Source of the DNA: Anaerolineaceae bacterium UBA2274
Lineage (GTDB): Bacteria; Chloroflexota; Anaerolineae; Anaerolineales; Anaerolineaceae
DNA: 9,430 nt
Direction: 5' to 3'
Assembly (NCBI GenBank): GCA_002347705.1
Contig: DDWY01000080.1
Coordinates: 494-9,923 of the forward strand
Positions 6,119 to 9,430 of this stretch are shown one piece after another (within the stretch, counting starts at the first letter, position 1; each line of letters opens with the position of its first letter). The notes beneath the pieces are model-generated. The model searched no databases and had not been told where the DNA came from. It worked only from the letters and a program-made list of their open reading frames with translations. The translations under genes were made by a program, and so were the position numbers.

Positions 6119-7132
6119 ATGTCTGACAAACTCAGCATCATCATCCCAATGGCAGGTTTGGGCAGCAGGTTGCGCCCCCTCACCTGGAGCCGCCCAAAGC
6201 CTTTGGTATCGCTGGCGGGTGCCACTGTTCTCGACCACCTGTTGTCGATGTTCAAATCGATTGCGGATCGGGATGATGTTGAGTACGTTTTTGTCATGTC
6301 ACCCGGACAGGAAACCCTGATCCGTGCTCACATGCAGAAAGTTCATCCACACGTCAAAGTACATTACATTGAACAGCCTGAGAAAAAAGGTCAGTCGGAT
6401 GCCTTATGGCACGCGCGCGAATTTTTATCCGGTGAAGCACTGATCCTTTTTTCGGACACCCTCATTGATAATGATTTTTCCTTCCTGGTGGAACCCCAGC
6501 TTGAAGCCATTGCATGGGTCAAAGCCGTGCCCGACCCACGCCGTTTCGGAGTTGCGGAAGTCAATGCCGGCGGGCAGGTTTTACGCCTGATCGAAAAACC
6601 CAATGACATGAATAACAACCTGGCTGTTGTGGGCTGCTATTACTTCCCGGATGGGAGCCACCTGGTAGAGGCAATTGAAGAACAGGTCCAGAAAAAGATC
6701 TCCTTAAAGGGAGAATACTTCCTGGTTGACGCGATCAACCTGATGCTTGAAAAAGACCTGCCGATGCGGATCGAACAGGTGAAGACCTGGCTGGATGCCG
6801 GCACATCGGAAGCATTGTTGGATACCAATCGCCACTTACTTGAGAACGGGTGCGACCGCGAGCCAACTCCAGGTCAATTGGAAGACACAATCATCATTCC
6901 GCCGGTTTTTATCCACCCTGAAGCTCGGGTGAGCACCTCCATTATTGGCCCATTCGTTTCGGTGGGGGCAGGCAGTCTTGTGCAGCATAGCTCCATTCGC
7001 GACTCCATCCTCAGCCCTGGAGCCCACATCACCAATGCAAACATCGAAGGCTCCCTGCTTGGCTACGATGTGGTTGTGAATGGTTTGATTGGAAAATTTA
7101 ACCTGGGAGATAACTCCTGGGCGAATTGGTAG
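6119..7132 (+). CDS. Sugar-phosphate nucleotidyltransferase with beta-helix tail
   Basis: This 337-residue enzyme should transfer a nucleotide from an NTP to a sugar 1-phosphate, giving an NDP-sugar for glycan or cell-envelope synthesis. The N-terminal Rossmann-like domain has the nucleotide-binding signature PMAGLGSRLRPLT (10-22) and the pyrophosphorylase lysine in RPKPL (25-29). D113 (SDTL) and D226 (WLDAGT) are the likely metal-binding aspartates, and EKP (159-161) and GEYFLVDAIN (from 198) match the RmlA/GlmU-like family. Residues about 263-337 form a left-handed beta-helix tail (IHPEARV, GPFVSVGAGS). The overall shape resembles long glucose-1-phosphate thymidylyltransferase-type proteins, but the sugar and nucleotide cannot be told from sequence alone. 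It is probably co-transcribed with the aminotransferase gene 31 nt downstream. Confidence 0.9.
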   Translation: MSDKLSIIIPMAGLGSRLRPLTWSRPKPLVSLAGATVLDHLLSMFKSIADRDDVEYVFVMSPGQETLIRAHMQKVHPHVKVHYIEQPEKKGQSDALWHAREFLSGEALILFSDTLIDNDFSFLVEPQLEAIAWVKAVPDPRRFGVAEVNAGGQVLRLIEKPNDMNNNLAVVGCYYFPDGSHLVEAIEEQVQKKISLKGEYFLVDAINLMLEKDLPMRIEQVKTWLDAGTSEALLDTNRHLLENGCDREPTPGQLEDTIIIPPVFIHPEARVSTSIIGPFVSVGAGSLVQHSSIRDSILSPGAHITNANIEGSLLGYDVVVNGLIGKFNLGDNSWANW

Positions 7133-7152
7133 AAAAAAACAACTGAATAAAA

Positions 7153-7160
7153 AAGGAGAG
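7153..7160 (+). promoter_or_regulatory. Ribosome binding site that sets the aminotransferase start
   Basis: AAGGAGAG is 3 nt before the ATG at 7164. The reading frame is open further upstream to 7089, inside the nucleotidyltransferase gene, but this site and the family's usual N-terminus place the start at 7164. Confidence 0.75.
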
Positions 7161-7163
7161 TGC

Positions 7164-8324
7164 ATGGCAATCAGATTATCTGAAAAGGTGGCAACGTTGA
7201 AGCCGTCCGGCATCCGCAAGTTTTTTGATATAGCGGCTACGATGAAGGATGTGATCTCACTTGGGATCGGCGAGCCAGACTTTAGTACCCCTGAACCTGT
7301 CATCCAGGCGGGTATCGAAGCCCTGAGGCGGGGTGAAACTCACTACACCTCCAACCACGGACTGCTGGTGCTTCGGCAAGCTATTAGCGACCATCTCAAA
7401 CGCCTCTATGACGTTGAGTACTACGCCGAGTCCGAAATAATCGTGACAGTGGGAGTCTCTGAAGCCCTCTACCTTGTTTTTGCGGCAATACTGGATCCTG
7501 GTGATGAAGTCATCATCCCCACACCGTGCTTTGTTTCCTACCAGGCGGAAGTCGCGCTGGCAGGCGGCGTGCCGGTGGAAGTGCCAACCTTTGCTGAAGA
7601 TCATTTTGTTCCCCGCATCGAGGACATCCAGGCGGCCGTCACTCCCAAAACGCGCGCGATCTTTATCGGCAGTCCCAGCAACCCAACCGGTGCGGTTTAT
7701 CCGCGCGAATTTCTCATGAAATTGGCTGACCTGGTACGGGAGCGTGACCTGATGGTCATCTCTGACGAAATCTACGATCGCCTGGTTTATGGCACTGAAC
7801 ATGTCTGTTTTCCCAGTTTGCTTGGGATGCAGGAGCGCACTGTGCTGATGGGTGGTTTCTCGAAAGCATATGCCATGACCGGCTGGCGCATCGGCTACGC
7901 TGCTGGACCAAAAGAAATCATCTCGGGCATGGTGCGCGTGCACCAGTATTCCATCATGTCCGCGCCTACGGTCTCGCAGTATGCTGCATTAAATGCATTA
8001 ATAGTAGGTGAACCTTTTGTGCAGGAAATGTTAAGCGAATATGATCGCCGCCGCAAATTGGTGGTCAGCGGACTGAATTCCATTGGACTAAAGACTTTTG
8101 AGCCCAAGGGCGCTTTCTATGCCTTCCCGGACCTGCGTTCGACTGGGCTGAGCGATGAGGAGTTTTGTAACCGGCTCTTAAAAGATGAATTTGTGGCAAT
8201 CGTGCCGGGCAACTCCTTTGGGGATGCTGGCACTGGATTTGCGCGGGTTTCATACGCTACTTCCTATGAAAAAATTGAGGAAGCCCTGGTGCGAATCGAT
8301 CGTTTTGTGAAGCGCATTGGGTGA
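7164..8324 (+). CDS. PLP-dependent aminotransferase, class I/II (aspartate/aromatic type)
   Basis: The 386-residue protein is a fold-type I aminotransferase, which moves an amino group from an amino acid to a 2-oxo acid using pyridoxal phosphate. Key motifs are present: SLGIGEPDF and THYTSNHG near the N-terminus, SPSNPTG (170-176, with N173), SDEIYD (200-205, with D201 and Y204), the PLP lysine K234 in GGFSKAYAMTGWRIGY, and the C-terminal FARVSYATS segment with the substrate carboxylate-binding arginine. The opening RLSEKVATLKPSGIRKFF is characteristic of the AspC/PatA-like subgroup (Igamma). The exact substrate is uncertain; aspartate or an aromatic amino acid is most likely. The start is set by the ribosome binding site at 7153-7160. 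It is probably the second gene of an operon with the nucleotidyltransferase, although it is not of the DegT type that aminates nucleotide sugars, so the link may only be transcriptional. Confidence 0.92.
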   Translation: MAIRLSEKVATLKPSGIRKFFDIAATMKDVISLGIGEPDFSTPEPVIQAGIEALRRGETHYTSNHGLLVLRQAISDHLKRLYDVEYYAESEIIVTVGVSEALYLVFAAILDPGDEVIIPTPCFVSYQAEVALAGGVPVEVPTFAEDHFVPRIEDIQAAVTPKTRAIFIGSPSNPTGAVYPREFLMKLADLVRERDLMVISDEIYDRLVYGTEHVCFPSLLGMQERTVLMGGFSKAYAMTGWRIGYAAGPKEIISGMVRVHQYSIMSAPTVSQYAALNALIVGEPFVQEMLSEYDRRRKLVVSGLNSIGLKTFEPKGAFYAFPDLRSTGLSDEEFCNRLLKDEFVAIVPGNSFGDAGTGFARVSYATSYEKIEEALVRIDRFVKRIG

Positions 8325-8354
8325 GTTTGCATAATTTGCCTGTGGGAAACAGGG

Positions 8355-8384
8355 TTGACTTTTGATAGGGCTCGTTTATTGAAT
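8355..8384 (+). promoter_or_regulatory. Possible promoter of the disrupted acetyltransferase gene
   Basis: TTGACT (8355-8360) is followed after 18 bp by TTGAAT (8379-8384). The -35 is good and the -10 poor. Just upstream, CCTGT (8339-8343) and ACAGG (8349-8353) form a small 5-bp hairpin after the aminotransferase stop that could be a weak terminator, but no T-run directly follows. Confidence 0.35.
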
Positions 8385-8408
8385 AAAAATGCGGAGTGTG
8401 AAAATAGT

Positions 8409-8726
8409 ATGTCGATAAATGACTTGCAAATAAAACCCCTTAGCCCGGAAATGGCGGACCAGTTCACTTCCTATTTGAGCGAGATGGATTACAGCCATGC
8501 TGAACACTGGCATTTTTGCTATTGCCAGTATTACCATGTGGATTGCAGCAGCACTGAATGGCGCGAGCGCACTGCTGAGCAAAATAAGGCCCTTGCTGAA
8601 GAAAATATTAAGAGTGGCTTGATGCGCGGCTTGGTCGCTTTGGATGGCGAGCAGATGGTCGGTTGGGTCAACGTCAATGACGTCAAAAATTTCGCCCTGT
8701 GTAAGAGCAAAGTGATAATGTCCTAA
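8409..8726 (+). pseudogene. GNAT-family N-acetyltransferase, 3' part removed by an insertion sequence
   Basis: The remaining frame codes for 105 residues. MSINDLQIKPLSPEMADQF, HFCYCQYYH (35-43) and RTAEQNKALAEE resemble the N-terminal half of GNAT acetyltransferases that have a CYCxFY segment, and GWVNVND (85-91) matches the central GWCNAND strand. The acetyl-CoA-binding half of the fold is missing. The frame enters the insertion-sequence end at about 8717 and stops at a TAA within its terminal TGTCCTAA. The intact family is about 160-190 residues, so the product is unlikely to be active. The ATG at 8409 is preferred on homology, although GGAG (8393-8396) is 12 nt away; a TTG at 8355 in the same frame is less likely. 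The substrate is unknown. Confidence 0.75.
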
Positions 8727-8744
8727 AGTAGCAAAATAGAAATG

Positions 8745-8763
8745 TCCTAATTATGATTAGGAG
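8745..8763 (+). promoter_or_regulatory. Hairpin covering the transposase ribosome binding site
   Basis: TCCTAAT (8745-8751) pairs perfectly with ATTAGGA (8756-8762) around the loop TATG. The Shine-Dalgarno AGGAG (8759-8763) lies in the 3' arm and overlaps it, so the folded RNA would hide it. The stem is AT-rich and only 7 bp, so it would be weak. Confidence 0.5.
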
Positions 8764-8765
8764 CT

Positions 8766-9430
8766 ATGACATGGACAATTGCAATGAGCAGTAAAGAATT
8801 AGCCCGCAAGACAGAAGTAGAACGGGCGATAGATCATCGGATCACCCAAAGAGAATCAGCCCATAAGCTTGGAATAAGTGAGCGTCAATTCAGACGCATC
8901 TTGAAACGCTATCGACAGGAAGGAGACGGAGGACTGGTTTCAAGAAAGCGTGGAAAACCAAGCAACCGGCGAACAGATGCGAAGACCAGGGATGAAGTTT
9001 GGCAATTGATCACGGACCCGATCATGAACGGCTTTGGGCCAACCCTGATGGCTGAGAAGCTGGAATCGAAAAAGGGGATATGCTTGAGTAAAGAGACTGT
9101 GCGCAGGATGATGATCAGAGCCGGTGTTTGGGAAGCAAAGACCAAAAAGAAATCAGAAACACACCCTGCCAGACCGCGGAGAATGAGCCGTGGAGAACTG
9201 GTGCAGATTGATGGTTCAGATCACGCCTGGCTGGAAGAACGGGGACCAAAAGCGACTTTGCTGGTATTTGTGGATGATGCCACCAGTGAGATCCTGGCAG
9301 CTGAATTTGAGCCTGAAGAATGCTTCTTTAGCTATGGAGAGCTGTGTAAACGCTACTTCAAAGAACATGGTTTTCCCAAAAGCTTCTATAGCGACAGGTT
9401 TAGCGTTTTCAGGGACAATCACAAAGGCAA
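8766..9430 (+). CDS. ISNCY-family DDE transposase (partial, runs off the window)
   Basis: The frame is open from 8766 to the last base, giving 221 complete codons without a stop. Residues about 16-50 form a helix-turn-helix (ITQRESAHKLGISERQFRRILKRY), followed by RKRGKPSNRR, a typical ISNCY/IS481-like DNA-binding region. The integrase core follows: QIDGSDHAWLEERG (D149 or D152), LLVFVDDATSE (166-176) and FYSDRFSVFR (207-216, with D210 as the probable second catalytic Asp). The catalytic Glu would lie beyond the window. The start is uncertain: ATG 8766 (MTWTIAMSSKEL) is only 2 nt from AGGAG, and the in-frame ATG at 8784 is 20 nt away. No frameshift or stop is seen, so the gene may be functional. 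Confidence 0.85.
   Translation, partial: MTWTIAMSSKELARKTEVERAIDHRITQRESAHKLGISERQFRRILKRYRQEGDGGLVSRKRGKPSNRRTDAKTRDEVWQLITDPIMNGFGPTLMAEKLESKKGICLSKETVRRMMIRAGVWEAKTKKKSETHPARPRRMSRGELVQIDGSDHAWLEERGPKATLLVFVDDATSEILAAEFEPEECFFSYGELCKRYFKEHGFPKSFYSDRFSVFRDNHKG

Larger units (their letters stand above)
8717..9430 (+). mobile_element. Left part of an ISNCY-type (IS1202-like) insertion sequence
   Basis: The element begins near AATGTCCTAA (8717-8726), and the same 10-mer recurs at 8741-8750. It then carries a transposase gene reading away from the end. It runs past the window edge, so the right terminal repeat, the target duplication and the total length cannot be seen. The exact left base is uncertain by a few nucleotides. 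It interrupts the GNAT gene. Confidence 0.8.

Noticed and set aside
7257..7943. 228-codon minus-strand frame
   Set aside because: It is long but antisense to the well-conserved aminotransferase and has no recognisable motif; a codon-bias shadow.

Overview
The window looks like a chromosomal segment of a Chloroflexota bacterium, probably class Anaerolineae. This is inferred from protein style: a lipoprotein with a Thr/Pro-rich linker and a jelly-roll C-terminal domain, a LysM protein with paired cysteines, a single-domain sulfite-oxidase-like enzyme, and scattered TGTCAT-ended intergenic palindromes. No rRNA or tRNA is present to settle the taxonomy.

Layout: positions 1-341 are intergenic, with a repeat arm, a palindromic repeat and a promoter. 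A complete PcrA/UvrD-type DNA helicase gene follows (342-2528). A 351-bp gap (2529-2879) then holds three successive imperfect inverted repeats. Next is a two-gene operon of a UPF0173-type metallo-beta-lactamase-fold hydrolase (2880-3563) and a small molybdopterin oxidoreductase of the sulfite-oxidase-like family (3571-4194). A symmetrical hairpin terminator (4222-4249) serves both this operon and a convergent gene for a LysM-containing, membrane-anchored surface protein (4265-5071, minus strand). Divergent from that gene is a lipoprotein gene (5164-5928). A second likely operon, with a good sigma-70-type promoter, encodes a sugar-phosphate nucleotidyltransferase (6119-7132) and a class I/II PLP aminotransferase (7164-8324).

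The right end is the accessory part. A GNAT acetyltransferase gene (from 8409) is cut off after about 100 codons by the left end of an insertion sequence. The element carries an ISNCY-type DDE transposase gene that runs off the window. Its left end has a repeated 10-mer and a small perfect hairpin that covers the transposase ribosome binding site.

Most of the window is ordinary housekeeping and cell-envelope content, and I see no new multi-gene system. The points most worth a second look are the IS-disrupted acetyltransferase with its RBS-covering hairpin, a nine-residue insertion inside the cofactor-binding part of the molybdopterin enzyme, -10 elements so close to start codons that leaderless transcripts are likely, and a family of degenerate intergenic repeats.
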